Assembly (NCBI RefSeq): GCF_021811875.1
Contig: NZ_JAJBJD010000005.1
Span: 1 to 16,135, forward strand
Length of the DNA: 16,135 nucleotides
Source of the DNA: Candidatus Bandiella numerosa
GTDB lineage: Bacteria > Pseudomonadota > Alphaproteobacteria > Rickettsiales > Midichloriaceae
Reading direction: 5' to 3'
Position numbers and translations under genes: made by a program. Shown here piece by piece: positions 7,076 to 14,895 of this stretch. The notes beneath the pieces were generated by a model. It was not told the origin of the DNA, made no database searches, and saw only the letters and a program-made list of their open reading frames with translations. Numbering within the stretch: position 1 is the stretch's first letter; every line of letters begins with the position of its first letter.

Positions 7076-8034
7076 TTTCTTCAAAAATAATTGGTGTTGG
7101 AAGTTATTTACCAGAAAAAATTTTAACTAATGCTGATCTAGAGCAAACATTAGATACTTCTGATGAATGGATACAAACTAGAACAGGTATAAAAAAAAGG
7201 CATATTGCAACAGAAGACCAAAAGACTTCCGACTTAGCAACATTAGCAGTAATTAATGCGTTGAAAAACGCAAATATTAATCCGAATGATTTAGATGCTT
7301 TAATATTAGCAACAACAACGCCAGATCTAGTTTTTCCAGCTACTGCTGTAAGAGTTCAAAATAACATAAAGATGAACAGAGGCTTTGCCTTTGACATACA
7401 AGCTGTATGCTCTGGCTTCTTGTATGCTCTTCAACTTGGTGATTCACTTATTAAATCTAATAAAGCAAGAAGAGTTGCAATAATTGGTGCAGAAACGATG
7501 TCCCGAATTATAGATTGGACCGATAGATCAACTTGCGTACTATTTGGTGATGGAGCTGGAGCAGTTATCTTAGAAAAAACTGATAGCAATGATTCCTATG
7601 GCATTATTGACATCGAATTATTTTCAGATGGAAGTCTTCAGGATATTCTGGCTGTTCATGGTGGCATTTCTTCTGGTAATTTAAATAAAAAAATTGAAAT
7701 GAATGGTAGAGAAGTTTTTAGATATGCTGTTACTAAAATGCCAGAATCAATCAAGTCTCTTGTGAATAAAAACCAATTAAACTTAGAAGATTTAGATTGG
7801 ATTTTGCTACATCAAGCAAATGAAAGAATAATAAATGCTGTTATGGATAAGCTTGGTATCAACATAGAAAAGTCAGTCTCAACAGTACCACATCATGCAA
7901 ATACTTCAGCAGCATCAATACCTCTTGCCCTTGACCATTACATGTCTAGTGGAAGAATCAAATCAGGTAACTTAATAGCCCTTGCTGCTGTAGGTGGTGG
8001 GTTAACCTGGGGCTCCGCTCTGTTGAAAATTTAA
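7072..8034 (+). CDS. fabH: 3-oxoacyl-ACP synthase III (FabH)
   Basis: FabH condenses acetyl-CoA with malonyl-ACP to start type II fatty acid synthesis. All three catalytic residues are present in their usual context: Cys113 in QAVCSGFLYAL, His247 in LLHQANERII and Asn277 in HANTSAASIPLAL. The N-terminal SKIIGVGSYLPEKILTN, the block TSDEWIQTRTGIKKRHI and the glycine-rich C-terminal end GGGLTWGSALLKI are all typical. Length is 320 residues, normal. Translation is probably coupled to plsX through the ATGA overlap. Its TAA ends at 8034 and the convergent rsmD stop begins at 8035, so no terminator separates the two opposing operons. Confidence 0.96.
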   Translation: MISSKIIGVGSYLPEKILTNADLEQTLDTSDEWIQTRTGIKKRHIATEDQKTSDLATLAVINALKNANINPNDLDALILATTTPDLVFPATAVRVQNNIKMNRGFAFDIQAVCSGFLYALQLGDSLIKSNKARRVAIIGAETMSRIIDWTDRSTCVLFGDGAGAVILEKTDSNDSYGIIDIELFSDGSLQDILAVHGGISSGNLNKKIEMNGREVFRYAVTKMPESIKSLVNKNQLNLEDLDWILLHQANERIINAVMDKLGINIEKSVSTVPHHANTSAASIPLALDHYMSSGRIKSGNLIALAAVGGGLTWGSALLKI

Positions 8035-8625
8035 TTAAATATTTTCAGCAACAACTTCCTTCTTGATTTTTACAATCGAAACAACACAATTCCCATAATG
8101 CTTAACAGAAATCACTTCATGATTTACCAATGCAGATGGAGAAATTTCTCTTGGCGTTTCAATTATTAACAATGAATTCGGGTGCATAAAATTATTAACT
8201 GAATTTAGTATATCGATAATAATTGGCACATTATATGGAGGGTCTAAATATACAGCATCAAACAATATTTTCTCTGATATCTCTAAATTCAAAATATTAG
8301 ACCTAATCACTCTCCAATTTGGAGCATCAACTTTTAAAGTTGCTAAATTGTGCTTTGTTATGGCTAAGCTTTCATAATTATTATCTAAGAAGTATACCTG
8401 CTTAAATCCTCTGGAAATCGCCTCAATGCCTATAGCTCCTGTACCACAACACAAATCTAAAAATGTGGATTCTTCAATTATCAAATCATGCTTTGCAAAA
8501 TAATTATATATGATATTGAATACTGATTCTCTAATTTTGGAGGTAGTTGGTTTAATAGTGGGAGATGCACCTTTTACATTGCTAACAATCTTCTTATTTT
8601 TATACTTTCCCGCAATCACTCTCAT
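8035..8625 (-). CDS. rsmD: 16S rRNA (guanine(966)-N2)-methyltransferase RsmD
   Basis: RsmD methylates G966 of 16S rRNA during 30S assembly, using S-adenosylmethionine. The N-terminus MRVIAGKYKNKKI, then TIKPTTSKIRESVFNII, the SAM-binding motif FLDLCCGTGAIGIEAISRG and the catalytic motif YLDPPYN are all diagnostic. Length is 196 residues, close to the E. coli protein. It is the last of the nine-gene minus-strand run, 13 nt after mltG. It ends tail to tail with fabH without a spacer base, so the two transcripts must overlap at their 3' ends unless terminated inside coding sequence. Confidence 0.94.
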   Translation of the reverse strand: MRVIAGKYKNKKIVSNVKGASPTIKPTTSKIRESVFNIIYNYFAKHDLIIEESTFLDLCCGTGAIGIEAISRGFKQVYFLDNNYESLAITKHNLATLKVDAPNWRVIRSNILNLEISEKILFDAVYLDPPYNVPIIIDILNSVNNFMHPNSLLIIETPREISPSALVNHEVISVKHYGNCVVSIVKIKKEVVAENI

Positions 8626-8638
8626 AATTATTAACTAT

Positions 8639-9613
8639 TCACTTGCTCCTAATTTTTTCAATATTTTGTAAATGCTGTTTATAGCTACTGGCAAATATAT
8701 GCTTACCAGAACCATCAGCTACGAAATATATATCATTTGTCTGAACTGAATGAAGTACAGCTAATATTGAAGATTTACCAGGGTTGCATATTGGCGTTGG
8801 AGGTAGTCCAGCATATAAATAAGTATTATATGGAGAATCAAATTTTAAATCAGCATATGTCACTTTTCTACTAAAATTACCCTTTTTTGAGATGCCATAT
8901 ATAACTGTTGGATCAGCTTGTAAAGGAATTTTCCTCTTTAACCTATTTAAATAAACGCCTGCAATATATGGTTTTTCCTCATCTAACTTCGCTTCTTTCT
9001 CAACTATTGAAGCTAAAGTTAATGCATCAAATGAACTACTTAGCTCTTCTGTATTTGCAACATCCCTTTTCTCCCATTCTTCTGAAATTATACTTTTCAT
9101 TTTCAAATTCATTGTATTTAATAATTCACTTATCTTTGTGTTATATAAATAATTATAGGTATTAGGGTAAAATTCCCCTTCTTTGTATTTGTTAAGTTCA
9201 GCCTCATCATTAATAACACCATGTTGATTTTTTAAAATTTCAAAAATTTGAAAATTTGTCAATCCTTCTGGAATGGTAAATTGATGAGTTACTACTTTAC
9301 CATTTGATATTTTATCAAATGTCTCTACGAGGTTTGCACCTTTTGGAATTTCATACTCACCAGCAACAATCCTTTTTCCAAATAATCCAAAACTTCTAGC
9401 ATACGAAATAAAAAACAATTTATTCCGTATAATCCCAGCTTCTAAAAGAATGCTAGAAGTGCATTTGATTGAGCAAGATTTCGGAATTATTATGACTTTA
9501 TCCTCTATATTTTTTTGACTAAAAAGATGTACGTATATGAATGATGCAATAAAAACTTTAAACAATATAGCCAATACTACTGATAAATATATTTTTCTAG
9601 AAATTTTTATCAT
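8639..9613 (-). CDS. mltG: Endolytic murein transglycosylase MltG
   Basis: MltG (YceG) cleaves nascent peptidoglycan glycan strands and so sets their length. It is anchored in the inner membrane with its catalytic part in the periplasm. A single hydrophobic segment (about residues 10-31) follows a short basic N-terminus. Next come a LysM-like region and the YceG domain with GEYEIPKGANLVE, FTIPEGLTNFQI and EGEFYPNTYNY. The catalytic glutamate is in LASIVEKEA (Glu205), followed by ADPTVIYGI and the C-terminal PYNTYLYAGLPPTPICNPG. Length is 324 residues, normal. Its presence implies that the organism makes at least some peptidoglycan. The start lies 3 nt after the rnhB stop. Confidence 0.94.
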   Translation of the reverse strand: MIKISRKIYLSVVLAILFKVFIASFIYVHLFSQKNIEDKVIIIPKSCSIKCTSSILLEAGIIRNKLFFISYARSFGLFGKRIVAGEYEIPKGANLVETFDKISNGKVVTHQFTIPEGLTNFQIFEILKNQHGVINDEAELNKYKEGEFYPNTYNYLYNTKISELLNTMNLKMKSIISEEWEKRDVANTEELSSSFDALTLASIVEKEAKLDEEKPYIAGVYLNRLKRKIPLQADPTVIYGISKKGNFSRKVTYADLKFDSPYNTYLYAGLPPTPICNPGKSSILAVLHSVQTNDIYFVADGSGKHIFASSYKQHLQNIEKIRSK

Positions 9614-9616
9614 TTA

Positions 9617-10225
9617 TTATCCCATTATTTTTTTTAAAAAACTTTTTCTATGATATGGCGTGATACCGAATTTTTTAATTGCATCAATGTGTTCTTTAGT
9701 GCCATATCCTTTATTTTGTCTCCATAGATAATGTGGATAATCTTGATCTAATTTATCCATAAACCTATCCCTGGTGACTTTAGCAAATATTGATGCCGTT
9801 GCTATTGATAGTGACTTACTATCTCCACCTACTATAGTACTTATATTATCCATTGATTTATCAGGACTAATATTACCATCTACAAAAACATAATCAAAAT
9901 TATGCTCTATATTATTTATTACCCTTCTCATTGCAAGTAACGAAGCTTGCAAGATATTCATCTCCTCTATTTCTTCTACACTGCTAGATTCAATCAAATA
10001 ATGGCAATGTTCCTTCAAATAGGTAAAAATCTTTTCTCTTTTGCTAGGAGTAAGTTTTTTTGAATCATTTATCTGTAAAGTATCAATATTATCATTTAAA
10101 ATGACCCCTGCAACAACTACAGGTCCAGCAATACAACCCCTACCAACTTCGTCTATACCAAGTACTATACCTCCTATTTTTTTTTCATATGAAAAATCTG
10201 GTTTTGAAGATATATTATTTTGCAT
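9617..10225 (-). CDS. rnhB: Ribonuclease HII
   Basis: RNase HII cuts RNA in RNA-DNA hybrids and starts removal of single ribonucleotides from DNA. The protein has the type 2 signature GIDEVGRGCIAGPVV, with Asp25 and Glu26 as metal ligands, then NDSKKLTPSKRE, the acidic FVDGN and the block TASIFAKVTRDRFM, followed by the C-terminal GYGTKEHIDAIKKFGITPYHRKSF. Length is 202 residues, normal. An A9 run in codons 14-17 is in frame, so long homopolymers elsewhere in this sequence are read correctly. The gene lies 8 nt after tkt, and mltG follows after 3 nt. Confidence 0.96.
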   Translation of the reverse strand: MQNNISSKPDFSYEKKIGGIVLGIDEVGRGCIAGPVVVAGVILNDNIDTLQINDSKKLTPSKREKIFTYLKEHCHYLIESSSVEEIEEMNILQASLLAMRRVINNIEHNFDYVFVDGNISPDKSMDNISTIVGGDSKSLSIATASIFAKVTRDRFMDKLDQDYPHYLWRQNKGYGTKEHIDAIKKFGITPYHRKSFLKKIMG

Positions 10226-10233
10226 AAATATCT

Positions 10234-12228
10234 CTAATTAGCAGGATTAACAATTTTTAATATCTTGTTTGAAATCTTTTCCACAGTTAATTGAAAATAT
10301 TTGTATAGATCATCTATTGGAGCAGACTTACCAAAATTATCTATTCCAAAAAATGCCCCATGTGGACCAATAATTTTAGACCATGATTGCTCACTACCAG
10401 CTTCTATTGCAACTTTCAAAGTATTATTGCAAAGGATAGCCATCTGATATTCAAGAGTCTGCTGCCAAAATAATTCTTGGCAAGGCACAGAAATAACCTT
10501 ACTTCCAATGCCATTTTTCTCCAAATTTTTCGCTACATCTAAAGCAATAGATAGTTCTGAACCACTAGCAAAAATAGATATAGAATGCGCTTCCTTTGAC
10601 TGATATAGAATATAAACTCCAAATGAGACTAAATTTTTAGTATTATTAACATTAATGTTATTCCTCAACTGAGGTAAATTTTGTCTACTTAGGCATAATG
10701 CTGCAGGAGTGCTTGTTTCCTTCAATATCAACTCCCAGCATTCAGTTGTTTCTATTGCATCAGCTGGTCTGTATACATTTAAATTTGGTATCACCCTCAA
10801 AGCAGATAGATGCTCGATGGGTTGATGAGTTGGCCCATCTTCTCCAACTCCAATTGAATCATGCGTAAATATCAACACAACAGGCAATTTCATTAAAGCT
10901 GCCAATCTGATAGATGGTCGGCAATAATCTGAAAATACTAAAAAAGTACCACCATATACTATGTATTCACTGTGTATATTTATACCATTCATTATTGCAA
11001 CCATTGCATGCTCTCTAACTCCATAATGGATATAATTACCAGAATAATCACTTTTAGAGAAAATTTTTTGATTAGCAGATTTTGTTCCATTTGAACCTGA
11101 TAAATCAGCTGAGCCTCCAATGCATGCTTCGGTATTTGAGCAAATTATATCTATAATTTTATTTGAACTTTTTCTAGTTGCTTCAGAATTATTAAAAGTG
11201 ATTAATTCCTTCTTATATTTATGTATCTGATCTAAAAGATGGTCTAAATTTTTATTTTTAGCCTGATTGTCTAAATATGCTTTTTTATGGGCCTTTTCCC
11301 AATGCGAATAATCAGATAAATTTCTTTTATAAAAATCTCTCCATATTTTTAAAATTGGAGCGGGAATTGTGAATTTATCATGTTGCCAATTAAATTTCTT
11401 TTTAATTAAATCAATTTCTTTATCGCCCAAACATTTACCGTGTGATTCTTCCGAATTTTCAAAACTAGGTGATCCATAGCCAATTTTTGTCCGACAAGCA
11501 ATAAACATTGGCTTGTCACTTTTTTGCGCAGAATTTAAAGCTTTCCATATTGTATTTGGATCATGCCCATCTATTGAAATTACATTCCAATTATAAGAAG
11601 AAACTCTAGAAAGCGTCATATCTGAGGTTGTAAGAGAAGTTGGGCCATCAATTGAGATTTTATTATCATCAAATAAAATCACCAAATTGTTTAATCCCAA
11701 ATGGCCAGCAAGAGACATTGCTTCATGAGAAATACCCTCCATCAAACAACCATCTCCTACTACTACATATATTTTATGATCTATTACATCCCCTAAAGAA
11801 GCATGCATTTTTTTTTCTGAGATTGCCATTCCCACTGCATTTGCCAATCCCTGTCCTAAAGGCCCTGTAGTAGTTTCAATGCCTAATTCAGGATCAAATT
11901 CTGGATGCCCAGGAGTTATAGAGCCAAGTTGTCTAAATTTCTTTAAATCAGAAAGTTTATATTTTTCGTAACCTGTTAAAAATAACAAACTATAAAGCAA
12001 AGCCGACCCATGACCTGCTGACAATATAAATCTATCTCTATTCGGCCATGTTGGATCATGTGGATTAAATCGCAGAAAATATTGAAATAAAATTGTGGCA
12101 ACATCCGCAAAGCCCATTGGCATTCCTGGATGGCCAGATTTAGCTTCTTCTACCATTTCAATTGAGAGAATTCTGAGCGCTGTTGTCAGTTGATTATGCA
12201 AATCTTGCTGGATAATATTTTTTTCCAT
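10234..12228 (-). CDS. tkt: Transketolase
   Basis: Transketolase moves two-carbon units between sugar phosphates and links glycolytic intermediates to ribose-5-phosphate and xylulose-5-phosphate; it needs thiamine diphosphate and a divalent metal. Full length at 664 residues, it has LSAGHGSALLYSLLFLTGY, TPGHPE, the thiamine-binding GDGCLMEGISHEAMSLAGH with NKISIDGPT, and the pyrimidine-domain block FTHDSIGVGEDGPTHQPIEHL, followed by the C-terminal domain. No key motif is missing. It follows prs by 12 nt, so ribose-5-phosphate supply and PRPP formation are probably co-expressed. Core Rickettsia lack this enzyme, whereas Anaplasmataceae and some other Rickettsiaceae keep a non-oxidative pentose phosphate branch. 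Confidence 0.97.
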   Translation of the reverse strand: MEKNIIQQDLHNQLTTALRILSIEMVEEAKSGHPGMPMGFADVATILFQYFLRFNPHDPTWPNRDRFILSAGHGSALLYSLLFLTGYEKYKLSDLKKFRQLGSITPGHPEFDPELGIETTTGPLGQGLANAVGMAISEKKMHASLGDVIDHKIYVVVGDGCLMEGISHEAMSLAGHLGLNNLVILFDDNKISIDGPTSLTTSDMTLSRVSSYNWNVISIDGHDPNTIWKALNSAQKSDKPMFIACRTKIGYGSPSFENSEESHGKCLGDKEIDLIKKKFNWQHDKFTIPAPILKIWRDFYKRNLSDYSHWEKAHKKAYLDNQAKNKNLDHLLDQIHKYKKELITFNNSEATRKSSNKIIDIICSNTEACIGGSADLSGSNGTKSANQKIFSKSDYSGNYIHYGVREHAMVAIMNGINIHSEYIVYGGTFLVFSDYCRPSIRLAALMKLPVVLIFTHDSIGVGEDGPTHQPIEHLSALRVIPNLNVYRPADAIETTECWELILKETSTPAALCLSRQNLPQLRNNINVNNTKNLVSFGVYILYQSKEAHSISIFASGSELSIALDVAKNLEKNGIGSKVISVPCQELFWQQTLEYQMAILCNNTLKVAIEAGSEQSWSKIIGPHGAFFGIDNFGKSAPIDDLYKYFQLTVEKISNKILKIVNPAN

Positions 12229-12240
12229 TAATAGTTAAAT

Positions 12241-13149
12241 TTAAAAATATAATTTTATACAGTTAATTATTGGTGCGCTAATATTAACTATTTGCATTTT
12301 AGATAAATATAGTTGTTTGTAATCTGTTTGTACACTATTTGATATACTGAATTTATCAATTTTTGACAAAATTTTATTTAAATTAGGACTTTCTGCCTCC
12401 AGTAAATTATGAGTAGCAATTACTTCAATACTTTTTGCGCCTGAGGATTTTAAAACATCTATTGCATTTATTATAGTTTGACCACTTCCAATAATATCAT
12501 CAACTAGTATGCAATGCTTATTTTTTACATTACCCATTATACCATTCATCATTACATCATTCTTTTCATCTCTTTGTTTATATATTACTGCAAGAGGAGC
12601 ATTTAAAAATTTGCTAATACTTGTACTTCTAATTTTTCCACCTATATCTGGGGATACTATTATAGCATCTGCTCCATCGTAATTATTGAAATTTAACTCA
12701 AATAACTCAAGCATAGTAATATTTTTAACAGGAATCCTGAAAAACCCTTCTATTTGGCTTGAGTGCAAATCTATAGTAATCAATGTATCTATGCCTGCTG
12801 CCTCAAGCAACGAAGCTATGCATGAAGCAGAGATGAAATCCTGATCATTCTTTTTATGGTCCATCCTACTATATGCAAAATATGGGATAATTGCATGAAC
12901 TCGCTTTGCACCCCTTTTCTTTGAGGCATTTATTAAAAATAACAACTGTAGCAAATTTTCATTAATATTTGGAAATAATTCATGAGTGATTAACACATCT
13001 TTTTGGTATAAATCGTCATTTATTTTTATATTTAATTCTTCATCAGAAAATTTATCAATTACACGATTGACAATTGTTAAACCAATTTGATTTGATATTT
13101 GTTTAGCTAATTTTAACGTATTATTGCAATGTAATATATTCATAGTCAT
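12241..13149 (-). CDS. prs: Ribose-phosphate pyrophosphokinase (PRPP synthetase)
   Basis: Prs makes PRPP from ribose-5-phosphate and ATP, feeding pyrimidine, purine, NAD and some amino acid synthesis. The family layout is clear: FSDEELNIKIND, RVHAIIPYFAYSRMDHK (ATP site), ITIDLHSSQIEGFF, VSPDIGGKIRS, and the PRPP loop ILVDDIIGSGQT. At 302 residues it is slightly short and clearly diverged, with DHKK where the classical class I enzyme has DRR, and little conservation at the C-terminus. ATG at 13149 and ATG at 13143 are both possible; the second matches typical N-termini better. The start lies inside the end of pyrD (overlap 29 or 23 nt), which points to coupled translation. It could be a PRPP-synthetase-like paralogue, but the intact loops argue for activity. 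Confidence 0.88.
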   Translation of the reverse strand: MTMNILHCNNTLKLAKQISNQIGLTIVNRVIDKFSDEELNIKINDDLYQKDVLITHELFPNINENLLQLLFLINASKKRGAKRVHAIIPYFAYSRMDHKKNDQDFISASCIASLLEAAGIDTLITIDLHSSQIEGFFRIPVKNITMLELFELNFNNYDGADAIIVSPDIGGKIRSTSISKFLNAPLAVIYKQRDEKNDVMMNGIMGNVKNKHCILVDDIIGSGQTIINAIDVLKSSGAKSIEVIATHNLLEAESPNLNKILSKIDKFSISNSVQTDYKQLYLSKMQIVNISAPIINCIKLYF

Positions 13150-13885
13150 TTTTATAATCTTTTAAAAACTTATTTAATTTTAACGGGTGGAGAAATAATG
13201 TTGAAACTGAAAAATGTTCAGCTCCTTGTTGTTGATACATCCTTAAATCCTCAATTGATTGTATCCCACCTCCTCCAATAATTTTTATCGAATCTCCAAA
13301 TTTAGATTTAGCTTTTTGTATTAATTTTAAATACATTTCTTGAATTAATTTTCCTGAAAGCCCTCCTTTTTTAGTTGGGAAAGAATTAAAAAGGTGAAAA
13401 TACTGTACTCCAGACTGAATGTAATAATCAATCATATCTAAATATGTTTTAGAAGGTGGTATCTTAATTATAATCTCCAAATCAAGATTACTTAAAAGAT
13501 TAACCTCATTATTGGTCATAAAATTTATCTTTGCATTAGGACAGCTGATATTCACTTCTATGGCTTTAATATTAAGTTTTTGATTATTTATATAATCCCC
13601 TAATTTAACTAAAAAAACAGATATATCTTCTTTATCCATCAAAGCAATAGAAAGTATTTTACCTTCTACTTTAGACAAATTTAAATTTTCAATACCAGGA
13701 TTCCTTAACCCTATAGAATTTATCCACCCAACCTTTCCATTTTTACAAACTGGTCTTAGTGTTTTTAAATATCTATTATAAATACCAATTCTTTTTTGTG
13801 CTGTGTAAGTTCCACAAACAGAGGTTGCATAACTTAGGTTAATAATATTTCCAAACGGAGGAGAAATTATCAAAGAATTAAACAT
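13121..13885 (-). CDS. pyrD: Dihydroorotate dehydrogenase, short class 1-like
   Basis: PyrD oxidises dihydroorotate to orotate. This 254-residue protein carries the class 1 active-site motif VNISCPN with the catalytic cysteine at 115, the upstream NSIGLRNPG, a lysine in IIKIPP (141), NSFPTKKGGLSG, and the phosphate-binding IGGGGIQSIEDLRMYQQQGAE. There is no N-terminal membrane helix, so it should be soluble rather than the quinone-linked class 2 type usual in proteobacteria. It is about 50 residues shorter than ordinary class 1 enzymes, and the usual TKTxT substrate segment is not recognisable (CGTYTAQKR stands there). Electron acceptor and exact subclass cannot be assigned. Its ATG directly follows the pyrE stop (TAGATG), and prs begins inside its end. 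Confidence 0.82.
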   Translation of the reverse strand: MFNSLIISPPFGNIINLSYATSVCGTYTAQKRIGIYNRYLKTLRPVCKNGKVGWINSIGLRNPGIENLNLSKVEGKILSIALMDKEDISVFLVKLGDYINNQKLNIKAIEVNISCPNAKINFMTNNEVNLLSNLDLEIIIKIPPSKTYLDMIDYYIQSGVQYFHLFNSFPTKKGGLSGKLIQEMYLKLIQKAKSKFGDSIKIIGGGGIQSIEDLRMYQQQGAEHFSVSTLFLHPLKLNKFLKDYKNDYEYITLQ

Positions 13886-14269
13886 CTATTTAAAGAACTC
13901 ATGCATTTTAAATACAGGCTGAATCCAATCTAGTGAATCTCCTCTTGCATATACTACAGCTCCAATAATTTTATCATAATTTTGATTTTGAAATTTTAGC
14001 TTTGCCTCCTCCATGGAGCCTCCAGTTGTTAATACATCATCAACAATTAACAAATTATTATTGTCATTTGAACAATATTCTTTTAATGCCTTTTCAAAAG
14101 GTATGCCGCCTCTTGGCACGCCATAAACATCTTTGAATTTGATTTTATTTGATACAATTTTTGCAAGAGTTTCATAATCTTCCTTAGTAATTGCATCGCA
14201 TTCAATTTTAAAATAAGAAACTCCACCTGAATGAAGCGTAAATTTTTTATATTGAAACAAATTGGTCAT
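13886..14269 (-). CDS. pyrE: Compact orotate phosphoribosyltransferase-like protein
   Basis: PyrE would join orotate to PRPP to give OMP. The PRPP-binding loop LLIVDDVLTTGGS (73-86) is intact, and the N-terminus FTLHSGGVSYFKIECDAI resembles the FTLKSGRxSP region of orotate phosphoribosyltransferases. VYGVPRGGIP matches the substrate-side loop. At 127 residues it is far shorter than the usual 200-215 residues and lacks the long flexible Lys/His catalytic loop, so it belongs to a compact phosphoribosyltransferase group. The position between pyrF and pyrD is the main argument for orotate as substrate; another base is possible. ATG 14269 is chosen because GGAG lies five bases upstream; an upstream in-frame ATG at 14326 would add 19 residues overlapping pyrF. 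The start overlaps the end of pyrF by 23 nt. Confidence 0.72.
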   Translation of the reverse strand: MTNLFQYKKFTLHSGGVSYFKIECDAITKEDYETLAKIVSNKIKFKDVYGVPRGGIPFEKALKEYCSNDNNNLLIVDDVLTTGGSMEEAKLKFQNQNYDKIIGAVVYARGDSLDWIQPVFKMHEFFK

Positions 14270-14885
14270 AATACTCCTTTGCAATTTTATTTGGTTCGTT
14301 TGAATTATATATTGGTCTTCCCACAATTATATAATTAGTATTCAATTTTTTCGCTGTTAGTGCATCAACAGTAGCTGAATGGTCATTATCGTCATAATCA
14401 TTTCTTATACCAGGAGTTGCAAGATTAATTTCATCTTTAAAATTTTCTCTAAACTCTTTAATCAAAAATGGAGGGCAAATAAAATTATGACCTCCAAGTT
14501 TAATTATTTGCTCCACCCTTTTTATTATCGCTAATTTATCAAAATTTAGTGTGTCACTGGATAAATGCATAACGAAATATGGTTTACAAGAATGTTCCAA
14601 TGACATTTTTATTGTTTCATCCTGGCATGCCGATGAAATTGTAAAAATTTGCAAATTGTTTATGCTCCTTGCATACCCTAATATCGCCTCTTTTACCGTT
14701 GAAGTAATATCAAAAAACTTCAAATCAAGCATGATAGGCACACCAAACGTTTTCAGTTGCTTGATATCAAAATTTGAAATAGCTATATGCCCAATTTTGA
14801 TAAAACTTAAATATTGACGAGTTTGATTAATTACTTCATTTGCTTTGGTTAGATTTTTAATATCAAGTGATAAAATTAAAGACAT
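14247..14885 (-). CDS. pyrF: Orotidine 5'-phosphate decarboxylase
   Basis: PyrF decarboxylates OMP to UMP, the last step of de novo UMP synthesis. The protein is a single TIM-barrel domain with LSLDIK near the N-terminus, the catalytic array DLKFFDITSTV (Asp54, Lys56, Asp59), LATPGIRND and the phosphate-binding IIVGRPIYN near the C-terminus. These are the hallmarks of the bacterial type. Length is 212 residues, slightly short of the E. coli enzyme. It starts 10 nt after the AsnA-like gene, and its last codons hold the ribosome site and start of pyrE. No key residue is missing, so activity is expected. Confidence 0.94.
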   Translation of the reverse strand: MSLILSLDIKNLTKANEVINQTRQYLSFIKIGHIAISNFDIKQLKTFGVPIMLDLKFFDITSTVKEAILGYARSINNLQIFTISSACQDETIKMSLEHSCKPYFVMHLSSDTLNFDKLAIIKRVEQIIKLGGHNFICPPFLIKEFRENFKDEINLATPGIRNDYDDNDHSATVDALTAKKLNTNYIIVGRPIYNSNEPNKIAKEYYDQFVSI

Positions 14886-14895
14886 AACTGACAGA

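Noticed and set aside
14270..14326. A longer N-terminus for PyrE from ATG 14326
   Set aside because: It would overlap pyrF by 80 nt and has no ribosome site, whereas ATG 14269 follows GGAG at good spacing.
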